From Dryocola clanedunensis subsp. sulfonylureivorans (GTDB lineage: Bacteria; Pseudomonadota; Gammaproteobacteria; Enterobacterales; Enterobacteriaceae), in contig NZ_JAERMU010000002.1 in NCBI RefSeq assembly GCF_016756775.1, positions 124,001 to 188,000 on the forward strand: 64,000 bases of DNA, in the 5' to 3' direction. The translations under genes were made by a program, and so were the position numbers. The notes under the pieces were generated by a model. It saw only the letters and a program-made list of their open reading frames with translations. It ran no database searches and was not told where the DNA came from. Shown piece after piece: positions 46,925 through 59,283 of this stretch; within the stretch, counting starts at the first letter, position 1; each line of letters opens with the position of its first letter.

Positions 46925-46941
46925 GCATGGTGCCGAAGTGA

Positions 46942-50166
<3,225 letters not shown>

Positions 50167-50184
50167 TTTTAAGGCTCCTGATTC

Positions 50185-51345
50185 TTACTTGCTGAAAAGA
50201 GTGGCTGTAGTGCGGTACTGCTTGATCAAGTCGATAAAGTGGTCGAACAGCGGCGCGGCATCGTGCGGACCCGGGCTAGCTTCAGGGTGGCCCTGGAAGC
50301 TGAACGCTGGTTTGTCGGTACGATGAATGCCTTGCAGGGTGCCGTCGAACAGCGACTTGTGGGTCACGCGCAGGTTCGCAGGCAGCGTTGCTTCGTCTAC
50401 CGCAAAACCGTGGTTCTGGGCGGTGATCATCACGCAATCGCGATCCAGATCTTTTACCGGGTGGTTGCCGCCGTGGTGGCCGAACTTCATCTTCACGGTT
50501 TTCGCGCCGCTTGCCAGAGCCAGCAACTGATGACCTAAGCAGATGCCGAAGACCGGCACGTCGGTTTCCAGGAAGGCTTTAATGGCGCTGATGGCGTAAT
50601 CGCATGGCGCCGGGTCACCGGGACCGTTGGAGAGGAAGATGCCGTCCGGGTTCATCTTCAGCACTTCCTCAGCGGAGGTCTGCGCCGGAACAATCGTCAG
50701 GCGGCAGCCGCGGTCCACCAGCATGCGCAGAATGTTGCGCTTCACGCCGTAGTCGTAGGCCACCACGTGGAAAGGTAAATCTTCTTCTTTTGCTGCTTCC
50801 GGCAGGTCGCCCTCAAGCGTCCAGCTGCCCTGCTGCCAGGCGTAGGACTCTTTCGTTGTCACTTCTTTTGCGAGGTCCATGCCGTTCAGGCCAGGGAAAG
50901 CCTTTGCTTTCTCATGGGCCAGCGCCGCGTCAACGCTGTCGCCGGCAATGATGCAGCCGTTCTGAGCGCCTTTCTCACGGAGCAAACGGGTCAGCTTACG
51001 GGTATCGATATCGGCAATCGCCACGATGTTATGGCGTTTTAAATAAGAAGAGAGGTCTTCGGTATTGCGGTAGTTGCTGGCAATCAGCGGCAGGTCACGA
51101 ATAACGAGGCCTTGCGCATGTACCTGGGAGGATTCTTCATCAGCGGCGTTAGTGCCGACGTTGCCGATATGGGGATAAGTAAGAGTGACGATTTGGCGGG
51201 AGTAGGAAGGATCAGTGAGGATTTCTTGATAACCGGTCAATGAGGTATTGAAAACGACTTCCCCAACGGCGGTACCTGATGCCCCAATGGCGCGACCGTG
51301 GAATTGGGTTCCGTCTTCCAGAACCAATATTGCTGACTTAATCAA
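50185..51345 (-). CDS. carA: Carbamoyl-phosphate synthase, small subunit
   Basis: 386 residues, starting at TTG 51345, the start codon used in E. coli carA, 7 nt after a strong GGAGG. The first residues ([21 protein letters not shown]) then align with the E. coli N-terminus; an upstream ORF start at 51372 lies in the operator. It is a class I glutamine amidotransferase with the nucleophile in [11 protein letters not shown] and the catalytic His-Glu in GHPEASPGP. The C-terminus (TTATLFSK) is a few residues longer than in E. coli. Confidence 0.95.
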   Translation of the reverse strand: MIKSAILVLEDGTQFHGRAIGASGTAVGEVVFNTSLTGYQEILTDPSYSRQIVTLTYPHIGNVGTNAADEESSQVHAQGLVIRDLPLIASNYRNTEDLSSYLKRHNIVAIADIDTRKLTRLLREKGAQNGCIIAGDSVDAALAHEKAKAFPGLNGMDLAKEVTTKESYAWQQGSWTLEGDLPEAAKEEDLPFHVVAYDYGVKRNILRMLVDRGCRLTIVPAQTSAEEVLKMNPDGIFLSNGPGDPAPCDYAISAIKAFLETDVPVFGICLGHQLLALASGAKTVKMKFGHHGGNHPVKDLDRDCVMITAQNHGFAVDEATLPANLRVTHKSLFDGTLQGIHRTDKPAFSFQGHPEASPGPHDAAPLFDHFIDLIKQYRTTATLFSK

Positions 51346-51355
51346 AACGCCCTCC

Positions 51356-51394
51356 AGGGAATAAACAGTCAATTTATTTGCATATTAATTCAAA
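51356..51394 (-). promoter_or_regulatory. Pair of ArgR boxes at the carAB P2 promoter
   Basis: Two imperfect 18-bp ARG boxes with cores TGAATTAATATGCA (51392-51379) and TGACTGTTTATTCC (51371-51358) on the minus strand. Their centres are 21 bp apart, the spacing of ARG-box pairs bound by an ArgR hexamer. They sit 11-49 bp upstream of carA. Confidence 0.8.
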
Positions 51395-51724
51395 ACGATT
51401 TCCAGAATCAATGCAAAACAGCCTGTCATTTGGATTTTTGACAAACGGCGGCATTCTAGGGACTGGCCAGGAAAAAGTCTACCATAAAGCGAACTTTTTC
51501 TGTCTATTTTGACGCTCTGATTAAAAATATGCACATTGAGGGGTGAAATGATTAGCTAACTCAGGGTAAGTAAACGGTTGCGAGGCAGAAAGAATAGAAA
51601 TCCATCACCGAGGGTTACAAAAAGTGGACCAGATGGTCAAAAACAACATTTACGCAACGCGTTTTGACAGGAAATCTTTGTATTTTGTCTATCTGGACAT
51701 AAAAATCCAAATAAACCGGTAAAA
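51395..51724 (-). promoter_or_regulatory. carAB upstream control region
   Basis: About 330 bp of AT-rich non-coding DNA. In E. coli the matching interval holds the pyrimidine-responsive P1 promoter with IHF, PepA, RutR and PurR sites. I could not confidently place P1 or any of these sites by eye. Confidence 0.5.
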
Positions 51725-51751
51725 ATAAAAAGGGCAATAAATTATTACCCT
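51725..51751 (-). terminator. Rho-independent terminator of dapB
   Basis: On the minus strand AGGGTAATA pairs with TATTGCCCT (one G-U pair) around ATT, spanning 51751-51731, followed by TTTTTATTTTTA. It lies about 50 nt after the dapB stop. Confidence 0.8.
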
Positions 51752-51803
51752 GTCAATCAAACAATTATGATTGTAATAACCACATCACGATGGGTAATTC
51801 TTG

Positions 51804-52640
<837 letters not shown>

Positions 52641-52777
52641 TTAATCTGCTTACAAAACGTTCTCAGGTTACCCAGCACCGTGAAATGCCGCCAGCCGAAA
52701 ACACCGATAATTAGAAATTTATGACAAACCGCCGCAGTTATCAGTAAAAGCATGCATAGGCTTAGCAAAATCAGGGT

Positions 52778-53785
52778 TTACTGGAAACCGCAAGACTCAC
52801 GCACCACCAGAGCAGGCGGCAGGATAATGCGCTTTGGCGGCTCATCATTACCCTGTATGCGGCTTAACAGCAGCTCTCCCGCTTTACGGCCAATCTCTTT
52901 AGCGGCAACCGAAACCGTGGTCAGAGCAGGCTGCACAAGGGCTGCTTCCGTGATGTCATCGAAGCCCACCAGGGCGAAATCTTTGCCCGGCGTCCGTCCC
53001 ATTTTGCGTAAAGTCTGCATAACGCCGAGCGCAACGATGTCCTGATAACAGACGGCGGCGGTGATCTCCGGGTAGCGGCTAAGCAGCGCTTCCGCCGCTT
53101 TTGCCCCGTCGCTCTGGCTGGCGGCCGTCGACACGACCCAGTCGCTGCAAGGCTGGATACGGTGCTCCAGCAGCTTGCTGCTGTAGCCGCCAATACGCTG
53201 GGCGCGGCTGATCGAGTTTTCGCTGCCGCCTATAAACGCGATGTGGCGGTGACCCAGCCGCAGAAGATGCTGTGTGGCCAGCTGTGTCCCCAGAAAATTA
53301 TCCGTGCCCACAAAATCAAAGCTGACGTCGTCCAGCGGACGCACCACCATAATGGCCGGGATGCTGCGGCGTTTTAGCGTTTCGAAAAACAGCGGCGGCG
53401 TTTCACGCGCAGCGCAAAGCACCATGCCACAGGCATTGTTGCCCATCAAAGAATCGACGAATTTCTGCTGGCGAACGCCTGACTCTTCACTATTTGCCAG
53501 AAACAGCAGCAGGTCGTGCCGCTCCATCTCCTGGCTCAGCCCCGCCGTCATCTCACCGTAAAATGGGTTGGTAATATCGTGCAGCAGCAGCCCGACCTGG
53601 TTACTGGAACGGTTACGCAGGTTAGCGGCGGTCTGGTTATAGACGTAGCCAAGCTCATCTAACGCCTGCATGACGCGCCGGCGAGTCGCATCCGAAATTC
53701 GCCCCCGGTTGTGTAACACCATGGAAACCGTGGCGGTAGAAACGGACGCTCGTTGCGCCACCTGGGCCAGGGTAACAGTGCTCAT
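52778..53785 (-). CDS. LacI-family transcriptional regulator of the adjacent PTS/isomerase locus
   Basis: 335 residues, of typical LacI/GalR length. The helix-turn-helix and hinge occupy residues 4-58 (TLAQVAQRASVSTATVSMVLHN), followed by a periplasmic-binding-protein-like effector domain. It resembles MalI-type regulators in general plan but is not MalI. It is divergent from the PTS operon across 196 bp that hold three operator-like palindromes and a CRP site. One operator (53816-53831) lies 30 bp from its own start, so autorepression is likely. The effector is probably a sugar phosphate or the incoming sugar; this is inference. Confidence 0.88.
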   Translation of the reverse strand: MSTVTLAQVAQRASVSTATVSMVLHNRGRISDATRRRVMQALDELGYVYNQTAANLRNRSSNQVGLLLHDITNPFYGEMTAGLSQEMERHDLLLFLANSEESGVRQQKFVDSLMGNNACGMVLCAARETPPLFFETLKRRSIPAIMVVRPLDDVSFDFVGTDNFLGTQLATQHLLRLGHRHIAFIGGSENSISRAQRIGGYSSKLLEHRIQPCSDWVVSTAASQSDGAKAAEALLSRYPEITAAVCYQDIVALGVMQTLRKMGRTPGKDFALVGFDDITEAALVQPALTTVSVAAKEIGRKAGELLLSRIQGNDEPPKRIILPPALVVRESCGFQ

Positions 53786-53815
53786 TTTCGCTCCTCACTA
53801 AAGCTCGCCTTCAGA

Positions 53816-53831
53816 GATTAATCGAATAACC
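53816..53831. promoter_or_regulatory. LacI-type operator 1
   Basis: GATTAATCGAATAACC differs at two positions from the palindrome GGTTAATCGATTAACC found at 60666. It is near the regulator's start. The protein that binds is inferred. Confidence 0.65.
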
Positions 53832-53850
53832 AAATAACTGCCTGTTCACC

Positions 53851-53866
53851 TGTGAATGGCATCACA
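53851..53866. promoter_or_regulatory. CRP site between the regulator and the PTS operon
   Basis: TGTGAATGGCATCACA matches the CRP consensus TGTGA-N6-TCACA with no mismatch. It lies midway in the divergent intergenic region, so it could serve either promoter. Confidence 0.85.
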
Positions 53867-53905
53867 GTTAACGGCTTCTCCCGAGATTAAATCGCGGATA
53901 TGGCG

Positions 53906-53922
53906 GGTTAATCGCGTTAACC
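53906..53922. promoter_or_regulatory. LacI-type operator 2 (17-bp variant)
   Basis: GGTTAATCGCGTTAACC carries the same GGTTAA/TTAACC half-sites, but with 5 bp between them instead of 4. Its centre is 31.5 bp (about three helical turns) from operator 3. Confidence 0.65.
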
Positions 53923-53937
53923 ACCCTGTTCAAACAA

Positions 53938-53953
53938 GGTTAATCGATTAATC
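53938..53953. promoter_or_regulatory. LacI-type operator 3
   Basis: GGTTAATCGATTAATC differs from the perfect palindrome at one position. It lies 29 bp before the ATG of the first gene of the PTS operon, where it would block transcription. Confidence 0.75.
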
Positions 53954-53981
53954 TTAAATTATCGACATCAGGGAGCCATTT

Positions 53982-55727
53982 ATGAAGCACGCGACGTACG
54001 ATAAGTATCCTGAAGTATGCATCAAAGGGTTTGAAAATCAGGCCTGGTCCGGCTGGCAGGCTATCCGCCAGGCGCTGAAGGCGCGACTGACGGACATGGG
54101 AAAAACCGTTGTAGTTATTGACTGTTACCCCGGCGTTCGGCTTGAAGCGCTGCGTGAAAAACTGATTGATACGCTTAACCCGCAGCTGCTCATCAATGCC
54201 GAAACGGCTCGCCTGAGCGAACAGCATCTGCACGATCTTCTGGCACAAAATCTGACGGACGATCGCGTGTTCGGCGTCCTTTCATGCCACCAGCTTGACG
54301 AATTTTTCTGCCCCGATAAGCTCGCCGCGCTTCAGCAGGAAGTGGAGCTGGCAAGCGGACTGGTCGTGGTGTATGGCCCCGGCGCTGCGCTGGTGCATGA
54401 GGGCGATATTCTGGTGTACGCCGATTTAGCCCGCTGGGAAATCCAGCAGCGTTTTCGTACCGGTGAGCTGGGCAACTGGGGCGCCAGCAACGAAAACGAA
54501 GATATTCTGCGCCGCTATAAACGGGCCTTTTTCATCGAATGGCGCGTGTTTGACCGCCATAAAACTCCCCTCCTGAAACGTGCCGATTTCCTGCTGGATA
54601 CCAACGCGGCTGACAGCCCTGCGATGGTAAGCGGTGAAGCGCTGCGTCACGGACTACAGCAAACTACCCAGCGGCCGTTCCGCGTGGTGCCATTCTTCGA
54701 CCCCGGCGTGTGGGGCGGACAATGGATGAAAGACAAATTCGATCTCGATCCCGCAAAGCCAAACTACGCATGGTGTTTTGACTGTGTGCCCGAGGAGAAC
54801 AGCCTGTTACTGCGTTTTGGTGATGTGCGGATCGAGATCCCCTCTCAGGATCTGGTATTGCTCTACCCTCGCCCGCTGCTGGGCGAAAAGGTTCACTCGC
54901 GCTTTGGGGCAGAATTCCCGATCCGCTTCGATTTCCTCGACACCGTGGGCGGCCAGAACCTCAGCTTCCAGGTTCACCCGCTGACCGAATACATCCAGCA
55001 GCACTTCGGCATGCACTACACCCAGGACGAAAGCTACTACATGCTTGAAGCCGAGCCGGGGGCAGAGGTTTATCTCGGCACCAGAACGGGTATCGATCCG
55101 CAGGAAATGCTCGACGATCTGGCGAGCGCCCAGCGCGGCGAGAAAGCGTTTGACGATGAGAAATTCGTTAACCGCTTCCCGGCGCGCAAACACGATCACT
55201 TCCTGATCCCGGCGGGCACCGTTCACTGTTCCGGTTCGGGGGCGATGGTGCTGGAGATCAGCGCCACGCCGTACATCTTCACCTTCAAACTGTGGGACTG
55301 GGGTCGCCTGGGGCTGGACGGTCTGCCGCGCCCGGTACATCTGGAGCACGGCGCGCAGGTTATCGACTGGCAGCGGGATACGGCGTGGGTCACCGAGCAT
55401 CTGATTAACCATTTTGAACCCGTAGCCGAAGGCGACGGCTGGCAGGAAGAGCGGACAGGGCTGCACGAGCGGGAGTTTATCGAGACGCGCCGCCACTGGT
55501 TCAACAAGCCGGTCGTTCATCACACCCACGGCGGCGTGAACGTGCTTAATCTGGTCGAAGGCATCGAGGCCCTGGTGGACAGCCCGACTGACGCCTTCGA
55601 GCCGTTCATCGTTCACTACGCCGAAACCTTTATCATCCCCGCCGCGGTCGGCGAATACCGCATTTCACCTTACGGCAGCGCCGCAGGTCAGCAGCTTGCC
55701 ACCATGAAAGCCTGGGTAAGAGGATAA
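53982..55727 (+). CDS. Class I mannose-6-phosphate-isomerase-like protein with extra N-terminal domain
   Basis: 581 residues against about 390 for ManA. Residues from about 235 on form a type I phosphomannose isomerase: FQVHP (Q330, H332), the E350 region (DESYYMLEA) and H415 in IPAGTVH supply metal-ligand-type residues, and LWDWGR and a second cupin half follow. Residues 1-230 are an added domain whose strands (VVVID, GLVVVYGPGAALV, ILVYADLARWEIQQR) recall uridine-kinase/phosphoribulokinase folds, but I see no GxxxxGK[ST] P-loop. It starts after GGGAG and heads the PTS operon, suggesting it isomerises the imported sugar phosphate to a glycolytic intermediate. Confidence 0.82.
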   Translation: MKHATYDKYPEVCIKGFENQAWSGWQAIRQALKARLTDMGKTVVVIDCYPGVRLEALREKLIDTLNPQLLINAETARLSEQHLHDLLAQNLTDDRVFGVLSCHQLDEFFCPDKLAALQQEVELASGLVVVYGPGAALVHEGDILVYADLARWEIQQRFRTGELGNWGASNENEDILRRYKRAFFIEWRVFDRHKTPLLKRADFLLDTNAADSPAMVSGEALRHGLQQTTQRPFRVVPFFDPGVWGGQWMKDKFDLDPAKPNYAWCFDCVPEENSLLLRFGDVRIEIPSQDLVLLYPRPLLGEKVHSRFGAEFPIRFDFLDTVGGQNLSFQVHPLTEYIQQHFGMHYTQDESYYMLEAEPGAEVYLGTRTGIDPQEMLDDLASAQRGEKAFDDEKFVNRFPARKHDHFLIPAGTVHCSGSGAMVLEISATPYIFTFKLWDWGRLGLDGLPRPVHLEHGAQVIDWQRDTAWVTEHLINHFEPVAEGDGWQEERTGLHEREFIETRRHWFNKPVVHHTHGGVNVLNLVEGIEALVDSPTDAFEPFIVHYAETFIIPAAVGEYRISPYGSAAGQQLATMKAWVRG

Positions 55728-55731
55728 AAAC

Positions 55732-56160
55732 ATGATCAATATCGTTCTGGCGACACACGGCTCACTGGCCGACGCGCTGCTGACAAGCTCCCACATGGTG
55801 TACGGCGAACTGCCCCACGTTTTCCCGGTCATGCTCAGCGAAACAAAAGGCATCAACAGTTTTAGCGAAGAGTTTGCCGCCGTGCTCAAAGAGGCCAGCA
55901 AAGGGGCGGACGGAGTGATAGTGCTGTGCGATTTGCAAAGCGGCACGCCGTGGAACGTCGCCTGCCATCACGCTTTTAATCCGCAAACGCAGCCGCCCGT
56001 TGCGGTGCTGGCCGGGGTTAACTTCCCGATGCTGCTGCTCAGCGACGAGATAAAAGACCTTACCTGTCTGACAGAGGCAACCGGGCAGTTGCTGGCACAA
56101 TCCCGCGACTCGCTGGTTGAGGCTCGCCTGGTCGAAACCGTGCAGTCCGATGATTTTTAA
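55732..56160 (+). CDS. Mannose-family PTS EIIA component
   Basis: 142 residues, a free-standing IIA-Man domain. The phosphorylated histidine is H9 in IVLATHGSLADAL, and the later DLQSGTPWNVA stretch is typical of the family. It receives phosphate from HPr and passes it to the IIB protein encoded next. It starts 4 nt after the isomerase-like gene. IIA and IIB are separate genes here, unlike the fused E. coli ManX. Confidence 0.92.
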   Translation: MINIVLATHGSLADALLTSSHMVYGELPHVFPVMLSETKGINSFSEEFAAVLKEASKGADGVIVLCDLQSGTPWNVACHHAFNPQTQPPVAVLAGVNFPMLLLSDEIKDLTCLTEATGQLLAQSRDSLVEARLVETVQSDDF

Positions 56161-56169
56161 GGAGGAAAA

Positions 56170-56664
56170 ATGAGCATTTCATTTGTGCGTATCGACGACC
56201 GGGTTATTCACGGCCAGCTTGTCACCCGCTGGGCGAAAGAGCTGCCGTGCGACGGGATTGTCGCCATCGACGACGCCGTGGCTGCCGATCCCCTGCTCTC
56301 GTCGGTGATGAAAGGGGCCGTTCAGGACATCAAGGTCTGGCTGTTCGACACCCAGACGGCGATTGAGAAGCTGCCGAAGATTATCGCCAGCGAGAAGCGT
56401 TACTTCGTGATTGGCAAATCGCCGGTCACCCTGAAACGTATAGAAGAAGCGGGGATCAGCCTGCAAAACGGCAACCGCAAGATTAACGTCGGGCCGATGA
56501 GCGCCCGCGCGGGTACCACCACCATCGGGCCTAACCAGGCGGTGACCCAGCAAGAGGCGGCAGCGTTTGATTTTCTGTCGCAGCAGGGCCACCAGGTTGA
56601 GTTTCGTCTGGTGCCGGACGCCAGCTGCTACAGCTGGCAGGACGCACGACAAAAAATCAAATAA
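56170..56664 (+). CDS. Mannose-family PTS EIIB component
   Basis: 164 residues, a IIB-Man/sorbose domain. The phosphorylated histidine is H14 in VRIDDRVIHGQLVTRW, the strongly conserved family start. It phosphorylates the sugar during transport through IIC/IID. An AGGAGG lies 5 nt before the ATG, and it follows IIA by 9 nt. Confidence 0.93.
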   Translation: MSISFVRIDDRVIHGQLVTRWAKELPCDGIVAIDDAVAADPLLSSVMKGAVQDIKVWLFDTQTAIEKLPKIIASEKRYFVIGKSPVTLKRIEEAGISLQNGNRKINVGPMSARAGTTTIGPNQAVTQQEAAAFDFLSQQGHQVEFRLVPDASCYSWQDARQKIK

Positions 56665-56675
56665 GGGAACGCATT

Positions 56676-57470
56676 ATGGCTTTTGAAGCTGCATTAATCG
56701 GCCTTCTCTGTTACCTCGGTGCGCTCAGTAGCCCCTGGCTATTTGGGCTGACCGGCGGCTGGTATCTGATTACCCGCCCACTGGTTTCAGGGATGCTGGT
56801 CGGGTTTATCCTCGGCGATGTCCAGACCGGGATTATCATCGGCGTCGCCGTGCAGGCGGTGTACATTGCGATGGTAACCCCGGGAGGATCGATGCCCGCC
56901 GATCTTAACTTTGTCGCCTTCCCGGCCATCGCGCTGGGGATCCTATCCAATAAGGGGCCGGAAGTAGCGGTTGCGCTGGCGGCAACCATCGGCATTGCGG
57001 GAACCGTGTTGTTCAACGCCATGATGGTGCTGAATTCCTGGTGGAACCACCGGGCGGACATCGCGCTGGAAAAAGGCGATGAGCGCGGCGTGTACCTTAA
57101 CAGCGCCATCTGGCCACAGTTCACCAACTTCCTGATGCGCTTTATTCCCACCTTTATCGCCGTCTACTTTGGCGCGCAGTACATCAACGCCTTCATGGAC
57201 AGCCTGCCGCACATCGTGCTGTCGACCATGAACGTGCTGGGCGGCATCCTGCCTGCGGTGGGTATCGCCATCCTGCTCAAGCAGATCATCAAAAACTACA
57301 GCATGCTGATTTACTTCCTGGTGGGCTTCATCTGCATCGTTTTCCTGAAGCTCAACATGGTGGCGCTGGTTATCGTCGGCAGCCTGCTGGCCCTGATCCA
57401 CTACAACTACAAGCCGGAGCCGCAGACCGCAAGCGCGGTAAAACCGGCCGATGACGAGGATGAATTCTGA
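56676..57470 (+). CDS. Mannose-family PTS EIIC component
   Basis: 264 residues, strongly hydrophobic with several membrane helices, an EII-Sor/EIIC-Man type permease subunit. The segment GVAVQAVYIAMVTPGGSMPADL near residue 50 is characteristic of the family. The C-terminal tail (KPEPQTASAVKPADDEDEF) is charged and probably cytoplasmic. Its TGA overlaps the ATG of the IID gene by one base. Confidence 0.92.
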   Translation: MAFEAALIGLLCYLGALSSPWLFGLTGGWYLITRPLVSGMLVGFILGDVQTGIIIGVAVQAVYIAMVTPGGSMPADLNFVAFPAIALGILSNKGPEVAVALAATIGIAGTVLFNAMMVLNSWWNHRADIALEKGDERGVYLNSAIWPQFTNFLMRFIPTFIAVYFGAQYINAFMDSLPHIVLSTMNVLGGILPAVGIAILLKQIIKNYSMLIYFLVGFICIVFLKLNMVALVIVGSLLALIHYNYKPEPQTASAVKPADDEDEF

Positions 57471-58285
57471 TGGAAGAACGCAAACTTACCCGCCAGGATC
57501 TCAGACGCTGCTGGCGTAGCTGGATGATGTACAACCTCTCCTCAATGAGCTTTGAGCGCCTGGAATCCTTCGGCTTTTGCCTGAGCATGCTGCCGGTGGC
57601 GAAGAAGCTCTACCCTGACGAGCAGGAGCGCAAGGAGATGCTCAAGCGCCATGCTTCGTTCTATAACACCGAGCCGCAGCTCGGGGCGATTGTGAACGGC
57701 ATGGTGCTGGGGCTGGAGGAGAAGCGCGCCAACGGCGAACCCATCGACGGTGAAACGATTAACACCCTGAAGGTGGGCCTGATGGGGCCGGTCGCCGGGA
57801 TTGGTGATTCGATGATCCCCGGCATGTTGATCCCCATCCTGCTCAGCATCGGCATGGCGCTGGCGGCGGGCGGCAATATCCTCGGGCCGCTGTTTTACTG
57901 CGTGGCGTGGCTGGCGATTATCATCCCCGGCTCGTGGTTCCTGTTCTTAAAGGGCTACCGCATGGGGTCAACGTCCGTTGAGATGCTGGTCAGCAGCAAA
58001 TCAACCCGCCTGCGCGAGGCGCTTTCGCTGCTCGGCGTCTTCGTCATGGGCGGCGTGGCGGCAAGCTACGTGAAGCTGGGCACCGGGCTGGAGTTCATCA
58101 CCAAAGACGGCGTGAACATTCACCTGCAGCAGATGCTGGACGGTATCTTCCCGAACCTGCTGCCGCTTATCGTGGTCATTGGCACCTGGTATCTGATGGC
58201 GAAGCGCGGCGTGTCGCCCGTGAAAGCCATGCTGCTTTTGCTGGTTCTCGCCGCGGCTGGCGTGGCGGTTGGGCTGTTTGCCTGA
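57470..58285 (+). CDS. Mannose-family PTS EIID component
   Basis: 271 residues, the partner membrane subunit of IIC; IID proteins are unique to the mannose PTS superfamily. Family hallmarks are the N-terminal LTRQDLRRCWRSWMMYNLSS segment and the central GLMGPVAGIGDSMIPG motif, with hydrophobic helices at the C-terminus. It is the last gene of the operon, followed by a hairpin at 58294-58334. The transported sugar cannot be read from the sequence. Confidence 0.92.
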   Translation: MEERKLTRQDLRRCWRSWMMYNLSSMSFERLESFGFCLSMLPVAKKLYPDEQERKEMLKRHASFYNTEPQLGAIVNGMVLGLEEKRANGEPIDGETINTLKVGLMGPVAGIGDSMIPGMLIPILLSIGMALAAGGNILGPLFYCVAWLAIIIPGSWFLFLKGYRMGSTSVEMLVSSKSTRLREALSLLGVFVMGGVAASYVKLGTGLEFITKDGVNIHLQQMLDGIFPNLLPLIVVIGTWYLMAKRGVSPVKAMLLLLVLAAAGVAVGLFA

Positions 58286-58293
58286 GGTGACAT

Positions 58294-58334
58294 GCTGCCC
58301 CCTGGAGAAATCTTATTTATTCGCCAGGGGCAGC
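58294..58334 (+). terminator. Hairpin after the PTS operon
   Basis: GCTGCCCCCTGG and CCAGGGGCAGC pair with a single bulged C around an AT-rich loop, just after the EIID stop. No T-run follows, so termination is uncertain. Confidence 0.5.
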
Positions 58335-58541
58335 AGCAATGACGAGCAAATTTAATTAATACTGAACAGAATATTTAATGCCACTTAGTTTTATGCTGTA
58401 AAATACTCTCCTTCCCGAGCAGAACGCCTGTTTATAATCCTTCATGGCGGTAAGTCATGAGTAAACCGCTTATTTCCATTTCCTTTCCCCTGCTATATAA
58501 TCGATCTCGTTCTAAGCATCCGTATTGTAAAAGGATTAATA

Positions 58542-59207
58542 ATGGATGAAGTTAACTGGAGCTTAATTGATAAAATTGTCTTTATTAATCTGGAAAGTCG
58601 CCCCGATCGATTAATTGAAATCACTGCTGAATTAAAAAAGGTCAAAGCCCCGGCAGATAAAGTCATTCATTTGAAAGCTATTAAAGAAAAAAACGGTGCC
58701 GTGGGATGTGCAAAATCACATATTGCCGCGCTGGAAATGGCCAGAGATAACGGCTGGAATAACGTTCTTATTCTTGAAGATGATATGGTTTTTGAAAATG
58801 ACAGCCAGTCCTGTACCAGGCTCAATAATTTCCTCGATAAACTGGTAACGATAAGCTGGGATGTCGCTTTTCTCTCCGCCAGTTATTATATCATCAAAAA
58901 AATGACGGAAGGTTTCTACAGGGTAGAATGGGCCTACATGGCAAACAGCTACCTTGTTAACCAGCATTATTACAGGAAACTGATAAATACCTTTTCCGAG
59001 GCAATTTATCGGATGCAAAACATCGAAGCCAACGCCGGTATAGATGCCAGCTGGATAAAACTGATGGAGAAGGATAACTGGTACGGTGTTTATCCCTGCG
59101 TTGGCTATCAACGCCCGGGGCAGAGCGATATAGAAAAGAAGATTATCGATCGACGAGATCACTTTAAACGACCAATTGATGATATAAAACGCTTTGGGTC
59201 ATATTAA
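58542..59207 (+). CDS. Family 25 glycosyltransferase (LPS-biosynthesis type)
   Basis: 221 residues with the GT25 pattern: INLESRPDR (15-23), GCAKSH (55-60) and ILEDD (77-81), the acidic motif expected to bind the metal-nucleotide-sugar. Enzymes of this family add sugars to lipooligosaccharide or capsule-like glycans; donor and acceptor cannot be predicted here. No signal peptide is visible, so it is probably cytoplasmic. Gene and upstream region are visibly AT-rich (many AAT, ATT, AAA codons) compared with the GC-rich neighbours, suggesting separate acquisition. It stands alone, without other glycan genes nearby. Confidence 0.85.
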   Translation: MDEVNWSLIDKIVFINLESRPDRLIEITAELKKVKAPADKVIHLKAIKEKNGAVGCAKSHIAALEMARDNGWNNVLILEDDMVFENDSQSCTRLNNFLDKLVTISWDVAFLSASYYIIKKMTEGFYRVEWAYMANSYLVNQHYYRKLINTFSEAIYRMQNIEANAGIDASWIKLMEKDNWYGVYPCVGYQRPGQSDIEKKIIDRRDHFKRPIDDIKRFGSY

Positions 59208-59232
59208 AATGCCGTTATATACCGCAGAGATC

Positions 59233-59277
59233 CCCTTCTCCCCGCCTTTCCAGGGAGAAGGGAGAAGGGAGAAGGGA
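59233..59277. repeat. Hairpin with 7-bp tandem repeat between convergent genes
   Basis: CCCTTCTCCC (59233-59242) pairs with GGGAGAAGGG (59253-59262). The right arm continues as three perfect GGGAGAA units plus a partial one (59253-59277). It may act as a terminator for either converging gene. Confidence 0.7.
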
Positions 59278-59283
59278 CAAAAG

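Noticed and set aside
51652-51667. ACGCAACGCGTTTTGA as a PurR site upstream of carA
   Set aside because: Only the left half fits the PurR consensus ACGCAAACGTTTNCNT; the centre and right half do not align.
58286-58541. Possible small gene or operator before the glycosyltransferase gene
   Set aside because: I found no ORF with a convincing start and no copy of the GGTTAATCGATTAACC motif. The stretch is just AT-rich leader plus a hairpin.
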